DNA of 64,000 nucleotides, taken from Pseudomonas sihuiensis. Its GTDB lineage: Bacteria > Pseudomonadota > Gammaproteobacteria > Pseudomonadales > Pseudomonadaceae. Every line of letters starts with the position of its first letter. Position 1 is the stretch's first letter. Positions 26,129 to 35,195 of this stretch are shown here, piece after piece. The stretch covers positions 2,108,001 through 2,172,000 of the forward strand of contig NZ_LT629797.1 in the NCBI RefSeq assembly GCF_900106015.1, given 5' to 3'. The position numbers were made by a program, and so were the translations under genes. Under the pieces are notes generated by a model. That model searched no databases. It was not told the origin of the DNA and was given only the letters and a program-made list of their open reading frames with translations.

Positions 26129-26200
26129 CAGACTTCCCCTTTTTAAGTGGCTATGTCCCTGTTAACTGTTGCTAGGGTTCCAAGGAAGGCCGGGAGCCTT

Positions 26201-26256
26201 GTAGGGTGGGCTTTAGCCCACGCCAACCACCGTTGGTGGGCTAAAGCCCACCCTAC
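26201..26256. repeat. GTAGGG-type palindromic repeat in the oprH-phoP gap
   Basis: Arms GTAGGGTGGGCTTTAGCCCA and TGGGCTAAAGCCCACCCTAC are perfect inverted copies over 20 bp with a short centre. It lies 73 bases upstream of phoP. Confidence 0.85.
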
Positions 26257-26314
26257 GGGCCTTTGCACCCACTCCCAACACTTAGCGCAGACATAGCCTT
26301 TTAAGTTGTACGAA

Positions 26315-26476
26315 GGCCGGGCAAATCAGTCAGCGTGAAAACTACTGCGCTCGGCCATGCTGCGTTAAAACCCGGCTCAGAATGCTCATTTACAAGTCGT
26401 AAACTGCGCTTCTTCGCCGGCTTTTGCCTTGCCTGACCTTCGCTCGCTACGTTTTCACTCGGACTGATGCCCGGCC
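26315..26476. repeat. MITE-like element between oprH and phoP
   Basis: A 162-bp unit bounded by imperfect inverted arms of about 26 bp: GGCCGGGCAAATCAGTCAGC...GTGAAAAC at 26315-26342 and GTTTTCACTCGGACTGATGC...GGCC at 26451-26476. Inner segments (CGGCCATGCTGCGTTAAAAC, TGCTCATTTACAAGTCGTAA) look like a widespread proteobacterial intergenic repeat. It carries no coding frame and stands 19 bases after the oprH stop. Confidence 0.6.
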
Positions 26477-26495
26477 TGGTAACGCTAAGCCACCT

Positions 26496-27101
26496 TTAGA
26501 AGGCGAAGTTGGCACCCAGGTAGAGCTGCGAACTGCTGTGCAGATCCAGCGACCCGACCTTGCCTGCACCATGCGGCGCCATTTCCGTGCTGGCATTGGT
26601 ACGCAGGTAACGATAGCCGGCTTCGATCGAGGTGTTGCTGTTCAGTTCCTGCAGAATACCGGCCTGCAGGCCTGCGGCAAAACCGATGTCACTGTCACGG
26701 GAGAAGCCACGGCTCTCCTGCTCGAGCTTGACCAGACCGGCGGTTACACCACCGAACAGCTTGGTGTTGTTGCTACCCAGCGGGACGAACATGTCGTAGC
26801 TGCCGAGCAGATTCTGCTGACGCAGTTTGTAGCCATTGTGACTGCCGGAGACATTCTCGTAAGTCGCGTAGTAGCGACCATCGGCGGTCTTCTGGCCGGC
26901 GCGGACACCCCAGGTGCCCTCGCCATTGATCACTTTGTCCAACTTGGGGTTGCCGAGGTTGGCATTCAGCGCGCTGGATTTCTGGATGTTGTTGTCAGTC
27001 TGACCCCAGGTCAGGCCGACGAAATTGTCGTTGGCCTGGGCAGCGCTTGCACCCAGGGCCAAGCAGGTAGCGAAGGCGATACGGTTCAGGGTGATTTTCA
27101 T
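26496..27101 (-). CDS. oprH: Outer-membrane protein OprH
   Basis: A 201-residue beta-barrel protein with a clear signal peptide (residues 1-23, cleavage after AAQA) and a terminal aromatic residue (...LGANFAF) for outer-membrane insertion. Alternating strands (FVGLTWGQTDN, GRYYATYENVS, KLFGGVTAGLVK, SIEAGYRYLRTN, SQLYLGANFAF) fit the eight-stranded OprH barrel. In P. aeruginosa OprH binds lipopolysaccharide and stabilises the outer membrane under Mg2+ limitation. GAGAGG precedes the ATG at 27101. First gene of the PhoPQ operon; PhoP-box repeats lie 60-98 bases upstream. Confidence 0.93.
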   Translation of the reverse strand: MKITLNRIAFATCLALGASAAQANDNFVGLTWGQTDNNIQKSSALNANLGNPKLDKVINGEGTWGVRAGQKTADGRYYATYENVSGSHNGYKLRQQNLLGSYDMFVPLGSNNTKLFGGVTAGLVKLEQESRGFSRDSDIGFAAGLQAGILQELNSNTSIEAGYRYLRTNASTEMAPHGAGKVGSLDLHSSSQLYLGANFAF

Positions 27102-27160
27102 GGCGTCATTCCTCTCGTTGTGGTTTTGATCAACCTGGCAACGAGTCTGCCGGAAGACGA

Positions 27161-27199
27161 CTGAATCCCCGCTGAACCCTCCTTGAACCTGCGCTGAAC
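27161..27199 (-). promoter_or_regulatory. Four tandem PhoP-box hexamers upstream of oprH
   Basis: Read on the minus strand: GTTCAG, 5 bases, GTTCAA, 5 bases, GTTCAG, 5 bases, ATTCAG. The hexamers start at 27199, 27188, 27177 and 27166, an exact 11-bp period. PhoP boxes are known as two (G/T)GTTnA-like hexamers 5 bases apart; here there are four in a row, room for two PhoP dimers on one face of the helix. Confidence 0.82.
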
Positions 27200-27213
27200 A
27201 AGCGGCAAACAGC

Positions 27214-28386
27214 CTAGATACGCCGTACCAGAGCGCTGGCGAGGATAAATAACGAAGCCAGAACGCCGAGTAACGCCAGCCAGCCGGCGTGCTCCCAGAC
27301 ATAACCACCAACATAGCCCACCAGGCTGGAACCGAGGTAATAGGCACACAGGTACAGCGCCGAGGCCTGCGCCTTGGCCCCCTGTGCATGAATACCGACC
27401 TGCCCGCTGGCTACCGCATGAGCAGCGAAGAAACCCAGGGTGAACAGCGCCAGCCCCACCACCGCAGCGCTCAACCACGGCGCAGCGCACAGGGCTACCC
27501 CCAGCAGCATCAGGCCGATGCCGCCATTGAGCACCTGACGCGCGCCAAAGCGTGGCACCAGGCGCCCGGCCCAACCGGCACTGAAGATGCCCAGCAGGTA
27601 TACGGTGAACAACAGGCCGATGACCGTCGCCGACAGGTTGAATGGTTCTCCGGCCAGACGGAAACCGACATAGTTGAACAGCGCAACGAAGCCGCCCATG
27701 AGCAGGAAGGCCAGAGCGAACAGCACGCGCAGATGCGGGTTGCTCAGGTGCAGGGCGAAGTTGCGCAACAGGCCGCGCAAAGACAACGGCTGGGCGGTGA
27801 AATGCCGCGACGGCGGCAGCAACCAGAGAAATAGCGCCAACGCCAACAGGCCGAGCCCGGCAATGCCGCCAAGGGCCCAGGGCCAACCGCCCAGGTCACT
27901 GAGCAGGCCGGCCAGCAGGCGCCCGAGCAGACCGCCCAGCGCCGTACCGCCGATATACAGCCCCATCGCCGCCGGTAGCGCTTCAGGGTCGAACTCCTCA
28001 CCAACGTAGGCCATGGCCAGCGCCGGCAAACCGCTCAACGCCAGCCCCAGCAGCGCACGCAAAATCAGCAGGCTGCTCCACTGTTCCACCAGCGCGCAGG
28101 CGATCCCCAGTAGCGCGGCCAGACCCAGCGCCGCGACCATCACCGGCTTGCGCCCCCAGCTCTCGGCCAGTGCACCGGATACCAGCAGGCACAGGGCCAG
28201 GCTCAGCGTGGTCAGCGAAAGCGCCAGGCTGCTGCTGGCCGCAGACACGCGAAAGTGCGCGGCCAACAACGGCAGCAGGGGTTGCACGCAGTAAAGCATG
28301 GCGAAGGTGGCGAAACCGGCGCAGAACAGCGCCAGGGTGGCACGCCGATAACCGGCGCTGCCACGGCTCAGATGAGTCACGGACAT
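27214..28386 (-). CDS. MFS transporter (YnfM-like)
   Basis: A 390-residue transporter with 12 predicted membrane helices. MFS marks include LAESWGRKPVMV after TM2 (loop A), LRALLGLALSGLPALAMAYVGEEF in TM4-5 and WAGRLVPRFGARQVL between TM8 and TM9. It resembles the YnfM/arabinose-efflux type of drug:H+ antiporters; substrate unknown. Same strand as oprH but separated from it by the PhoP-box region, and divergent from napE. Confidence 0.88.
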   Translation of the reverse strand: MSVTHLSRGSAGYRRATLALFCAGFATFAMLYCVQPLLPLLAAHFRVSAASSSLALSLTTLSLALCLLVSGALAESWGRKPVMVAALGLAALLGIACALVEQWSSLLILRALLGLALSGLPALAMAYVGEEFDPEALPAAMGLYIGGTALGGLLGRLLAGLLSDLGGWPWALGGIAGLGLLALALFLWLLPPSRHFTAQPLSLRGLLRNFALHLSNPHLRVLFALAFLLMGGFVALFNYVGFRLAGEPFNLSATVIGLLFTVYLLGIFSAGWAGRLVPRFGARQVLNGGIGLMLLGVALCAAPWLSAAVVGLALFTLGFFAAHAVASGQVGIHAQGAKAQASALYLCAYYLGSSLVGYVGGYVWEHAGWLALLGVLASLFILASALVRRI

Positions 28387-28544
28387 GGATGGACTGGCTC
28401 ACGAAGCTGGATGCAAGCGATAGCCGGAACATGCCGCAAGACCGAACCGGGTGACGCCTGCAGGTGAATGAAACCAGACGAAATATTAGCACGCTATCGA
28501 TAATCGCGAGCACGTGCCATTACCGCTCGTACAATTCCTTTTCC

Positions 28545-28558
28545 TTGATCCAGCTCAA
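28545..28558 (+). promoter_or_regulatory. ANR/FNR-type box upstream of napE
   Basis: TTGATCCAGCTCAA matches the FNR/ANR consensus (TTGAT-N4-ATCAA) at 9 of 10 positions. A TAGGGT at 28581-28586 could be the -10, which puts the box near -41.5, the position of FNR-activated promoters. It suggests oxygen-dependent control of the nap genes by ANR or DNR. Confidence 0.6.
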
Positions 28559-28621
28559 CAGACTTTGCTCTTACTAATGTTAGGGTCTAGCCTTAATTGC
28601 GAACGCAACGGAGAAGAGCGA

Positions 28622-28789
28622 ATGGCTACCCCGCCCGAGCGCAGCGCCATGAAAGGCAAGGAAACTCGCCTGTTCGTCTTTCTCGTGGTCTGCCTGTTCC
28701 CCATCCTTTCGGTCGCGCTGGTCGGCGGCTACGGATTCATCATCTGGTTCATGCAGATGCTACTCGGCCCACCTGGCCCACCCACCTGA
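28622..28789 (+). CDS. napE: NapE, small membrane protein of periplasmic nitrate reductase
   Basis: A 55-residue protein with one long membrane helix (LFVFLVVCLFPILSVALVGGYGFIIWF), the typical NapE form. Its function is not established. The ATG at 28622 has GGAG eight bases upstream. First gene of napEDABC; napD begins 28 bases after its stop, so there is no room for napF here. Confidence 0.9.
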   Translation: MATPPERSAMKGKETRLFVFLVVCLFPILSVALVGGYGFIIWFMQMLLGPPGPPT

Positions 28790-28817
28790 TCCTTCCTCAC
28801 CTACGGAGCCACGGAAC

Positions 28818-29078
28818 ATGGCCGCCTCTATGCATATTTCCAGTCTGCTGGTGCACGTACGGCCCGAATGGCTGGCTGCGGTGAAAGCCAACCTGCGCCA
28901 GCTGCAAGGCCTCGAACTGCATCAGGAAAGCCCGCAAGGCAAGCTGGTGGTGGTGCTGGAAACCGAACACGAGCGCCACATCCTCGCCCGCCTCGAACAG
29001 ATCAACGCGTTGCCAGGCGTGCTCAATGCCGCTCTGGTTTACCACGAACTCCTCGACACAGAAGGAGACTCAGAATGA
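28818..29078 (+). CDS. napD: NapD, NapA maturation chaperone
   Basis: An 86-residue cytoplasmic chaperone of the NapD family ([40 protein letters not shown]). It binds the twin-arginine signal of NapA and delays export until the molybdenum cofactor is inserted. Its stop overlaps the napA ATG (ATGA). Confidence 0.93.
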   Translation: MAASMHISSLLVHVRPEWLAAVKANLRQLQGLELHQESPQGKLVVVLETEHERHILARLEQINALPGVLNAALVYHELLDTEGDSE

Positions 29079-31579
29079 AGCTTTCCCGCCGTGAATTTGC
29101 CAAGGCCAACGCTGCTGCCATTGCCGCCGCTGCCGCCGGTCTGCCGTTGGTGACGACCGCCAGCAACCTGATCACCGAAGCGGACATGACCCGCCTGGAC
29201 TGGAACAAGGCGCCCTGCCGCTTCTGCGGTACCGGCTGCAGCGTGATGGTCGCCACCCGCGACAACCGCGTGGTGGCCACCCACGGCGACGTCAAGGCCG
29301 AGGTCAATCGCGGCCTGAACTGCGTCAAGGGCTACTTCCTGTCGAAAATCATGTACGGCGTCGACCGCCTCAACCAACCGCTGCTGCGCATGAAGAATGG
29401 CGTGTACGACAAGCAGGGTGAATTCCAGCCGGTGAGCTGGGAGCAGGCCTTCGACATCATGGAACAGAAGACCAAGGAGGCGCTGCGCGAGCATGGCCCC
29501 GAGGCCGTCGGCATGTTCGGTTCAGGGCAATGGACGGTGTGGGAAGGCTACGCCGCCAACAAGCTGATGAAGGCCGGTTTCCGCTCCAACAACATCGACC
29601 CCAACGCGCGCCACTGCATGGCTTCGGCGGTGATGGGCTTCATGCGTACCTTCGGCATGGACGAGCCGATGGGCTGCTACGACGACATCGAGGCCGCCGA
29701 CGCCTTCGTGCTGTGGGGCTCGAACATGGCCGAAATGCACCCCATCCTCTGGAGCCGGGTCACTGATCGTCGCCTCAGCCATCCGAACACCAAGGTCGCC
29801 GTGCTGTCCACCTTCGAGCACCGCAGCTTCGACCTGGCCGATATCCCGCTGGTGTTCAAACCGCAGACCGACCTGCTGATCCTCAACTACATCGCCAACC
29901 ACATCATCGAAAGCGGCGCGGTGAACAAGGACTTCGTCGGCAAACACACCAAGTTCGCCCGCGGCGCCGACGACATCGGCTACGGCCTGCGCGCCGACAA
30001 CCCGCTGGAGATGCAGGCAAAGAACGCGGCCAAGGCCAATACCTGGGAGGACATGTCCTTCGAGCAGTTCGCCGCCTTCGTCAAACCCTACACCCTGGAG
30101 CGCACCGCCCGGGAAAGCGGCGTGGCGGCCGAGCGCCTCAAGGCCTTGGCCGAGTTGTATGCCGACCCCAAGCGCAAGGTCATGTCGTTCTGGACCATGG
30201 GCTTCAACCAGCACACCCGTGGCGTCTGGGCCAACAACCTGATCTACAACCTGCACCTGCTCACCGGCAAGATCAGCGAGCCGGGCAACAGCCCCTTCTC
30301 CCTCACCGGCCAACCATCGGCCTGCGGCACCGCGCGCGAGGTGGGCACTTTCTCTCATCGTCTGCCCGCCGACATGCTGGTGGCCAACCCCAAACACCGT
30401 GCAACTGCCGAGAAGATCTGGAAGCTGCCGGCCGGCACCATCCAGGAAAAACCCGGTTTTCATGCCGTGGAGCAGAGCCGCAAACTCAAGGACGGCGTAC
30501 TCAAGGTCTACTGGACCCAGGTCAGCAACAACATGCAGGCCGGCCCCAACGTGATGCAGGAGATCCTCCCCGGTTGGCGCAACCCGCAGGCCTTCGTCAT
30601 CGTCTCCGATGTCTACCCCACCGTCTCGGCCCAGGCTGCCGACCTGATCCTGCCCAGCGCCATGTGGGTGGAGAAGGAAGGCGCCTACGGCAATGCCGAG
30701 CGCCGCACGCAGTTCTGGCATCAACTGGTCAAGGCACCGGGCGAGGCCAAGTCTGACCTGTGGCAACTGGTGGAATTTTCCAAGCGCTTTACCACCGACG
30801 AAGTCTGGCCTGCCGAACTGCTGGCCAAGGCCCCGGAATACAAGGGCAAGACGCTGTACCAGGTGCTGTTCGCCAACGGCCAGGTCGACCAGTTCCCCCG
30901 CGAACAGATCGAGGCCGGCTATGCCAACGACGAGGCCGAAGCATTCGGCTTCTATTTGCAGAAGGGCTTGTTCGAGGAATACGCCCAGTTCGGTCGCGGC
31001 CATGCCCATGACCTGGCGCCCTTCGACAGCTATCACGCCGAGCGTGGCCTGCGCTGGCCGGTGGTTGACGGCAAGGAAACGCGCTGGCGCTATCGCGAAG
31101 GCCTCGACCCCTACGTGGAAAAAGGCAGCGGCGTGCAGTTCTACGGCTACCCGGACAAACGTGCGCTGATCTTCGCCCTGCCCTATGAGCCACCAGCGGA
31201 GGCACCGGATGACGACTTCCCGTTCTGGCTCAGCACCGGCCGCGTGCTCGAACACTGGCACACCGGCAGCATGACCCAGCGCGTCGAGGAGCTGCACGGC
31301 GCCGTGCCCGATGCCCTGGTGTACATGCACCCGGACGATGCCAAGGCACTAAAGGCGCGACGCGGCAGCGAGGTCAAGGTGATCAGCCGTCGTGGGGAAA
31401 TCCGCGCGCGCATCGAAACCCGTGGTCGCAACAAGCCGCCGCGTGGCCTGGTGTTCGTGCCCTTCTTCGACGCCAACAAACTGATCAACAAGGTCACCCT
31501 GGACGCCACCGACCCGATCTCCAAGCAGACCGACTACAAGAAGTGTGCGGTGAAGATCGAACTGGTCAGCCTGGCCTGA
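29075..31579 (+). CDS. napA: Periplasmic nitrate reductase catalytic subunit NapA
   Basis: An 834-residue molybdoprotein that reduces nitrate to nitrite in the periplasm. The Tat signal [12 protein letters not shown] is at residues 4-15. The [4Fe-4S] cysteines are in [10 protein letters not shown] and GLNCVKG, and the Mo-ligand cysteine is in [14 protein letters not shown]. The C-terminal molybdopterin-dinucleotide domain includes [16 protein letters not shown]. The frame is open upstream, but the overlap with napD and GAAGGAG place the start at 29075. It receives electrons from NapB and NapC. Confidence 0.96.
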   Translation: MKLSRREFAKANAAAIAAAAAGLPLVTTASNLITEADMTRLDWNKAPCRFCGTGCSVMVATRDNRVVATHGDVKAEVNRGLNCVKGYFLSKIMYGVDRLNQPLLRMKNGVYDKQGEFQPVSWEQAFDIMEQKTKEALREHGPEAVGMFGSGQWTVWEGYAANKLMKAGFRSNNIDPNARHCMASAVMGFMRTFGMDEPMGCYDDIEAADAFVLWGSNMAEMHPILWSRVTDRRLSHPNTKVAVLSTFEHRSFDLADIPLVFKPQTDLLILNYIANHIIESGAVNKDFVGKHTKFARGADDIGYGLRADNPLEMQAKNAAKANTWEDMSFEQFAAFVKPYTLERTARESGVAAERLKALAELYADPKRKVMSFWTMGFNQHTRGVWANNLIYNLHLLTGKISEPGNSPFSLTGQPSACGTAREVGTFSHRLPADMLVANPKHRATAEKIWKLPAGTIQEKPGFHAVEQSRKLKDGVLKVYWTQVSNNMQAGPNVMQEILPGWRNPQAFVIVSDVYPTVSAQAADLILPSAMWVEKEGAYGNAERRTQFWHQLVKAPGEAKSDLWQLVEFSKRFTTDEVWPAELLAKAPEYKGKTLYQVLFANGQVDQFPREQIEAGYANDEAEAFGFYLQKGLFEEYAQFGRGHAHDLAPFDSYHAERGLRWPVVDGKETRWRYREGLDPYVEKGSGVQFYGYPDKRALIFALPYEPPAEAPDDDFPFWLSTGRVLEHWHTGSMTQRVEELHGAVPDALVYMHPDDAKALKARRGSEVKVISRRGEIRARIETRGRNKPPRGLVFVPFFDANKLINKVTLDATDPISKQTDYKKCAVKIELVSLA

Positions 31580-31590
31580 GGAGAACCGTC

Positions 31591-32076
31591 ATGACTCTGC
31601 GTTTTCTGCCTCTGTTACTGCTCGCCGCCTTTGGTCTGGCCATCGCCGGCGAGCTCAATTACCCACTCGACGCACCGGCACCGGACGGTCGCCGCCCTGG
31701 CGGCACCCTGAGCCAGAGCCTACCGGCGCCCGTGCTCGGCAATGAAGAGAACAAGGATATCAAGCGCGAGCGCAATTACCCCGAGCAGCCGCCGACCATC
31801 CCGCACAGCATTCGCGGCTATCAGGTCGACGCCAACGGCAACAAGTGCCTGACCTGCCACAGCCGCGCCGGCAGCGCCCGCAGCCAGGCGCCGATGATCA
31901 GCATCACTCATTACATGGATCGTGACGGTCAGGCCCTGGCGGCGGTTTCACCTCGGCGCTATTTCTGTACCCAGTGCCACGTCACCCAGCAGGAAGTCAA
32001 ACCTCTGGTCGGCAACGCCTTCCGCAATATCGACCAGTTGCTCGGCGACGAAGCAGCCGGCACGGCAAAACCCTGA
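31591..32076 (+). CDS. napB: NapB, dihaem cytochrome c of nitrate reductase
   Basis: A 161-residue exported protein (signal peptide residues 1-19) with two CxxCH haem sites, CLTCHS and CTQCHV, as in NapB, which passes electrons from NapC to NapA. GAGGAG precedes the ATG. It begins 11 bases after napA. Confidence 0.95.
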   Translation: MTLRFLPLLLLAAFGLAIAGELNYPLDAPAPDGRRPGGTLSQSLPAPVLGNEENKDIKRERNYPEQPPTIPHSIRGYQVDANGNKCLTCHSRAGSARSQAPMISITHYMDRDGQALAAVSPRRYFCTQCHVTQQEVKPLVGNAFRNIDQLLGDEAAGTAKP

Positions 32077-32087
32077 GGAGGCCTTTC

Positions 32088-32684
32088 ATGAAGTCGTTAA
32101 TGGCCCTGCTCAAGGAGTACTGGAGCATCCTGCGCCGCCCAAGCGTGCATTACAGCCTGGGTTTTCTCACGCTTGGCGGCTTCATCGCCGGGATCATTTT
32201 CTGGGGCGGTTTCAACACCGCGCTGGAGGCCACCAATACCGAGCAGTTCTGCATCTCCTGCCATGAGATGCGTGACAACGTGTACGTCGAGCTGCAGGAC
32301 ACCATTCACTACAGCAACCGCTCCGGGGTGCGCGCCACCTGCCCGGACTGCCACGTACCGCACCAGTGGACGGACAAGATCGCGCGCAAGATGCAGGCGT
32401 CCAAGGAAGTCTGGGGCAAGATCTTCGGCACCATCAGCACCCGCGAGAAGTTTCTGGAAAAGCGCCGCGAACTGGCCGAACACGAATGGGCACGGCTCAA
32501 GGCCAACGATTCGCTGGAATGCCGCAACTGCCACAACTTCGACTACATGGACTTCACCAAACAGAGCCCGCGCGCCCGCCAGATGCACTCCAGCGCCCTG
32601 GCCAGCGGCGCAGCCACCTGCATCGATTGCCACAAGGGCATCGCCCACCAGCTACCGGACATGAGTGGGGTGCCGGGCTGGTAA
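32088..32684 (+). CDS. napC: NapC, tetrahaem quinol dehydrogenase
   Basis: A 198-residue NapC/NirT-family protein. One N-terminal membrane anchor (about 20-40) leads to a periplasmic domain with four CxxCH sites: CISCH, CPDCH, CRNCH and CIDCH. It oxidises quinol in the inner membrane and feeds NapB. GAGGAGG stands before the ATG. Last gene of the nap operon; napF, napG and napH are absent, so NapC is the only visible quinol route. Confidence 0.95.
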   Translation: MKSLMALLKEYWSILRRPSVHYSLGFLTLGGFIAGIIFWGGFNTALEATNTEQFCISCHEMRDNVYVELQDTIHYSNRSGVRATCPDCHVPHQWTDKIARKMQASKEVWGKIFGTISTREKFLEKRRELAEHEWARLKANDSLECRNCHNFDYMDFTKQSPRARQMHSSALASGAATCIDCHKGIAHQLPDMSGVPGW

Positions 32685-32726
32685 GACAGGCACCGCTTGT
32701 TCGCGGTGCTCCGCTCTTGCGCTGGT

Positions 32727-33203
32727 CTATTCGCCGCGCAGGCGTTCGAGGTGTGCGAGCAGCCCGGCGGATGTCTGCTCACCGACCAGACGCTCACGCA
32801 GTTTGCCCTCGGCATCGACAATGTAGGTGACCGGCAAGACATCGGTGGGTGGCAGTTCGAAGCGCGCCGCCGGATCCTGCGCCAGCACGGTGAAGCGGAT
32901 ATCGAAGCTGTCCGCCGCACGCTTGAGGTCATCGCCCTGCAAGGCGTCGAAGTTGACGCCAATCACCCGCGCCGACTGGTTTTTCAGCGTTTCTTCCAGT
33001 GCGTTGAGCTCGGGAATCTCGGTGCGACACGGCGCGCACCATTCGGCCCAATAATTGATGATCAGCCACTGGCCATCGAGGCTGTCAGCCGTTACCTTTC
33101 GTCCATGCTGGTCAAGGCCGAAATCTTCGGCGCAAGCCGTTAGCAGCAAACCGGTGCAGATAACCAAGACAGCCTTGCCGACCTTGCGGAGCCCTAAGCC
33201 CAT
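32727..33203 (-). CDS. TlpA-family thioredoxin-like lipoprotein
   Basis: A 158-residue protein with a lipoprotein signal (lipobox LLTAC, Cys about 24) and a thioredoxin fold with WCAPC active site (about 55-59) and cis-proline in DVLPVTYIVD. It is probably a membrane-tethered periplasmic disulfide reductase, perhaps keeping haem-ligand or copper-site cysteines reduced, which would suit its place next to the nap cytochromes; this is inference. Convergent with napC and divergent from the PilZ gene. Confidence 0.88.
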   Translation of the reverse strand: MGLGLRKVGKAVLVICTGLLLTACAEDFGLDQHGRKVTADSLDGQWLIINYWAEWCAPCRTEIPELNALEETLKNQSARVIGVNFDALQGDDLKRAADSFDIRFTVLAQDPAARFELPPTDVLPVTYIVDAEGKLRERLVGEQTSAGLLAHLERLRGE

Positions 33204-33233
33204 GTACTCGATCCTCGTCCACCCGGGGTTGAT

Positions 33234-34640
33234 ATGACGCTGGATGCCCTGCGCCTGGAAGTACCGGACATCCGCGAGGACAACAGTTTATCGCCGGCGG
33301 AAATCGCCCAGCGACTCGCGGCTGCTCGCCATCTGGAGCAGGAACATGGCCTGCAACAAGTGCTGGGCCTTTTGTTTTCGCTCAATCGCAGCGCTCTGAC
33401 CTTACTGGAAAGGCAGCGTGCGCTGCAAAACTTCAGTGACGAGTACCGCCATTACACCAGCCTTGCCAATCGCCAGCATCCGCCAAGCCCTCTATTCGTG
33501 CGGTTGTGCGGCGAATTGGCGATCGGTTTCAAACGCCTGCTACTGCAAATTTTGCAGGGTCGCCAGCCGTCGATGCCGCACCTTGCGTGGTGCCTGTACA
33601 TGGCCCAGCACTTTCTTGCTCAGCAGTTGCTGCGCCACTACCAGCTGTACCAGGAGCCACCTGCAACGCTCTGGCGCGACAGCCACCTGCTGTACTGGAT
33701 CGGCGAGCATCAGCAGTGCCTGGACGAACCAGTCGCGGCGGCCTTCGAGCCGAAACCGGCCAGCACCCTGCGCGGCCTCTACCAGCAGATGCTGCTCTTG
33801 GCCCTGAGCAACCCCTTCCATCTCGATGAAGGCGAATGCCTGACTCTGTTCAGCGCGCTGGCACCTCTGGCGGCGCTGGCCAGGCTGCAAGCCCGGGACG
33901 AGGAAGACGATGCCGAAGGCCCGGTAGTCGACCTCAGCGAATCACAGGCTTGCCTCAGTTTCGAACAGCGTATCGAAGGCGAAGCCGCCAACCTGCGCCG
34001 CTTCGAACTGGGCGCGCTGCTGATCGCCCTGCATGAGCCGGCACCACTGCAAAGCATGCAGGAACGCCAATTACTCGAACGGGTACGCCAGCACTGGCTG
34101 GGCCGCCAGCAACGTCGCCACGAGCGCGCCGAACTGGACGGCCAGTGCAGTCTGGTAGTGGGCCTGCCGGCCATCCATGCGCAGCTGCTGGATAAACTGC
34201 CGCAGCGTACCGAGGCGCAGATTCTCGACGCCAGCCCGGGCGGCGCGCGCCTGCTGTGCAACGCCAACGAGGGTGGACAACTGCAGGTCGGGCAACTGGT
34301 TCTGCTGCTGACCAATGCCACACCGACCCTGGCACTGGTGCGTTGGCGTCATCTCAATAGCGAAGGCCTGCACCTCGGGCTGCGCTATCTGAAAGGCCTG
34401 CCGCGGCCGGTCTGGCTGCGGCGTGCACCCAATGCGCAGACTCACCCTGGCGTACTGCAAAGCACCCCGGCACCGGGCAACGGTTGGCACCACGGCCTGT
34501 GGTTGCCCAACGGCCAGTTCAGCTCCGGCGAGCATCTTTGGCTGCAATTGGCCAGCGTGCATAACCAAGCGATTTTGCCGCTGCCCGACAGTAACCTGCA
34601 GACCTCATCGGTTACCCGCCACCCGCTACGCCTGGCCTGA
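33234..34640 (+). CDS. PilZ-domain protein, putative c-di-GMP receptor
   Basis: A 468-residue protein. The first 290 residues are helical and Leu-rich with no recognised domain. A PilZ-type segment follows: RRHER at 294-298 provides the RxxxR motif and ILDASPGGARL the (D/N)xSxxG motif, both needed for c-di-GMP binding. The C-terminal 80 residues are beta-rich. No transmembrane segment or signal is present. Output function unknown; similar large PilZ proteins in Pseudomonas are uncharacterised. Confidence 0.75.
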   Translation: MTLDALRLEVPDIREDNSLSPAEIAQRLAAARHLEQEHGLQQVLGLLFSLNRSALTLLERQRALQNFSDEYRHYTSLANRQHPPSPLFVRLCGELAIGFKRLLLQILQGRQPSMPHLAWCLYMAQHFLAQQLLRHYQLYQEPPATLWRDSHLLYWIGEHQQCLDEPVAAAFEPKPASTLRGLYQQMLLLALSNPFHLDEGECLTLFSALAPLAALARLQARDEEDDAEGPVVDLSESQACLSFEQRIEGEAANLRRFELGALLIALHEPAPLQSMQERQLLERVRQHWLGRQQRRHERAELDGQCSLVVGLPAIHAQLLDKLPQRTEAQILDASPGGARLLCNANEGGQLQVGQLVLLLTNATPTLALVRWRHLNSEGLHLGLRYLKGLPRPVWLRRAPNAQTHPGVLQSTPAPGNGWHHGLWLPNGQFSSGEHLWLQLASVHNQAILPLPDSNLQTSSVTRHPLRLA

Positions 34641-34710
34641 TATACAAAACTGCGACTCCAGTCACGCGGCCTGTCCGCCGAGTACACAGTTTCGCCAACA
34701 GGTGGCTGCT

Positions 34711-34716
34711 TATAAT
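34711..34716 (+). promoter_or_regulatory. -10 box TATAAT upstream of the 34755 gene
   Basis: A perfect TATAAT, 39 bases before the ATG. No good -35 hexamer stands at 17 bases (AGTTTC), so an activator may be needed or the promoter is weak. It overlaps the left arm of the inverted repeat at 34714-34749. Confidence 0.55.
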
Positions 34717-34749
34717 TCCAGGCACTCAAGTCTCACCCTGCCTGGAATT
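34714..34749 (+). promoter_or_regulatory. Inverted repeat spanning the leader and ribosome site
   Basis: AATTCCAGGCA (34714-34724) and TGCCTGGAATT (34739-34749) are perfect 11-bp inverted copies. In DNA this could be an operator next to the -10 box. In RNA the right arm includes the only purine-rich stretch before the ATG (GGAA, 34744-34747), so a hairpin would hide the ribosome site. Confidence 0.55.
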
Positions 34750-34754
34750 TCACC

Positions 34755-35147
34755 ATGTCCCAAGCGCAAGACAAGCTGATTGGCTCCGTGCCCTCGCGCA
34801 TCGTCGACGTCGCTCACCTGCTGGTCACTCCCTACGAGGGGCGCGTGGCCGAATACAACGTCGCCACCTGGCTGCAATTGCCGGGGCTGGCCAACCTGCC
34901 GGTATCGCTGCTGGTGAGTTATCGCGACGGGGACAAGCGCCGCGAGGTGAATGTCGACCATGGCAAGGTCAATGCCCATGGCAAGATCCTGCTCTCCGGG
35001 ATCGCTCGCATGCCAGTGCGGATGAAGATCGAAGACATGCAGGTACGCCTGCGCTCAGCTGTGCCGGCGCAGAGTCTGGTGGTCGAGGAATTCTTCGTTC
35101 AAGCCGTCGAATTGGCCAACAGCGAGACCCGCCAGGCCATGGCCTGA
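34755..35147 (+). CDS. Hypothetical protein conserved in Pseudomonas
   Basis: A 130-residue protein with no signal peptide or membrane helix and no domain I recognise. It is rich in beta-type segments (EYNVATWLQLPGLANLPVSLLVSY, KILLSGIARMPVRMKI). Normal codon use, a perfect -10 box and a strong terminator show it is a real single-gene unit. It has an inverted repeat over its ribosome site. Function unknown. Confidence 0.75.
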   Translation: MSQAQDKLIGSVPSRIVDVAHLLVTPYEGRVAEYNVATWLQLPGLANLPVSLLVSYRDGDKRREVNVDHGKVNAHGKILLSGIARMPVRMKIEDMQVRLRSAVPAQSLVVEEFFVQAVELANSETRQAMA

Positions 35148-35166
35148 ACCAGAACGGCAACATCGA

Positions 35167-35191
35167 ACCCCGCGCAGTGACGCGGGGTTTT
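35167..35191 (+). terminator. Terminator after the 34755 gene
   Basis: ACCCCGCG and CGCGGGGT pair around a 6-base loop and are followed by TTTT, 20 bases after the stop codon. Confidence 0.8.
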
Positions 35192-35195
35192 GCTT

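Noticed and set aside
29522..31330. 602-residue minus-strand frame opposite napA
   Set aside because: An antisense shadow of napA; composition is Val/Gly/His-rich with no domain, and napA is unmistakable.
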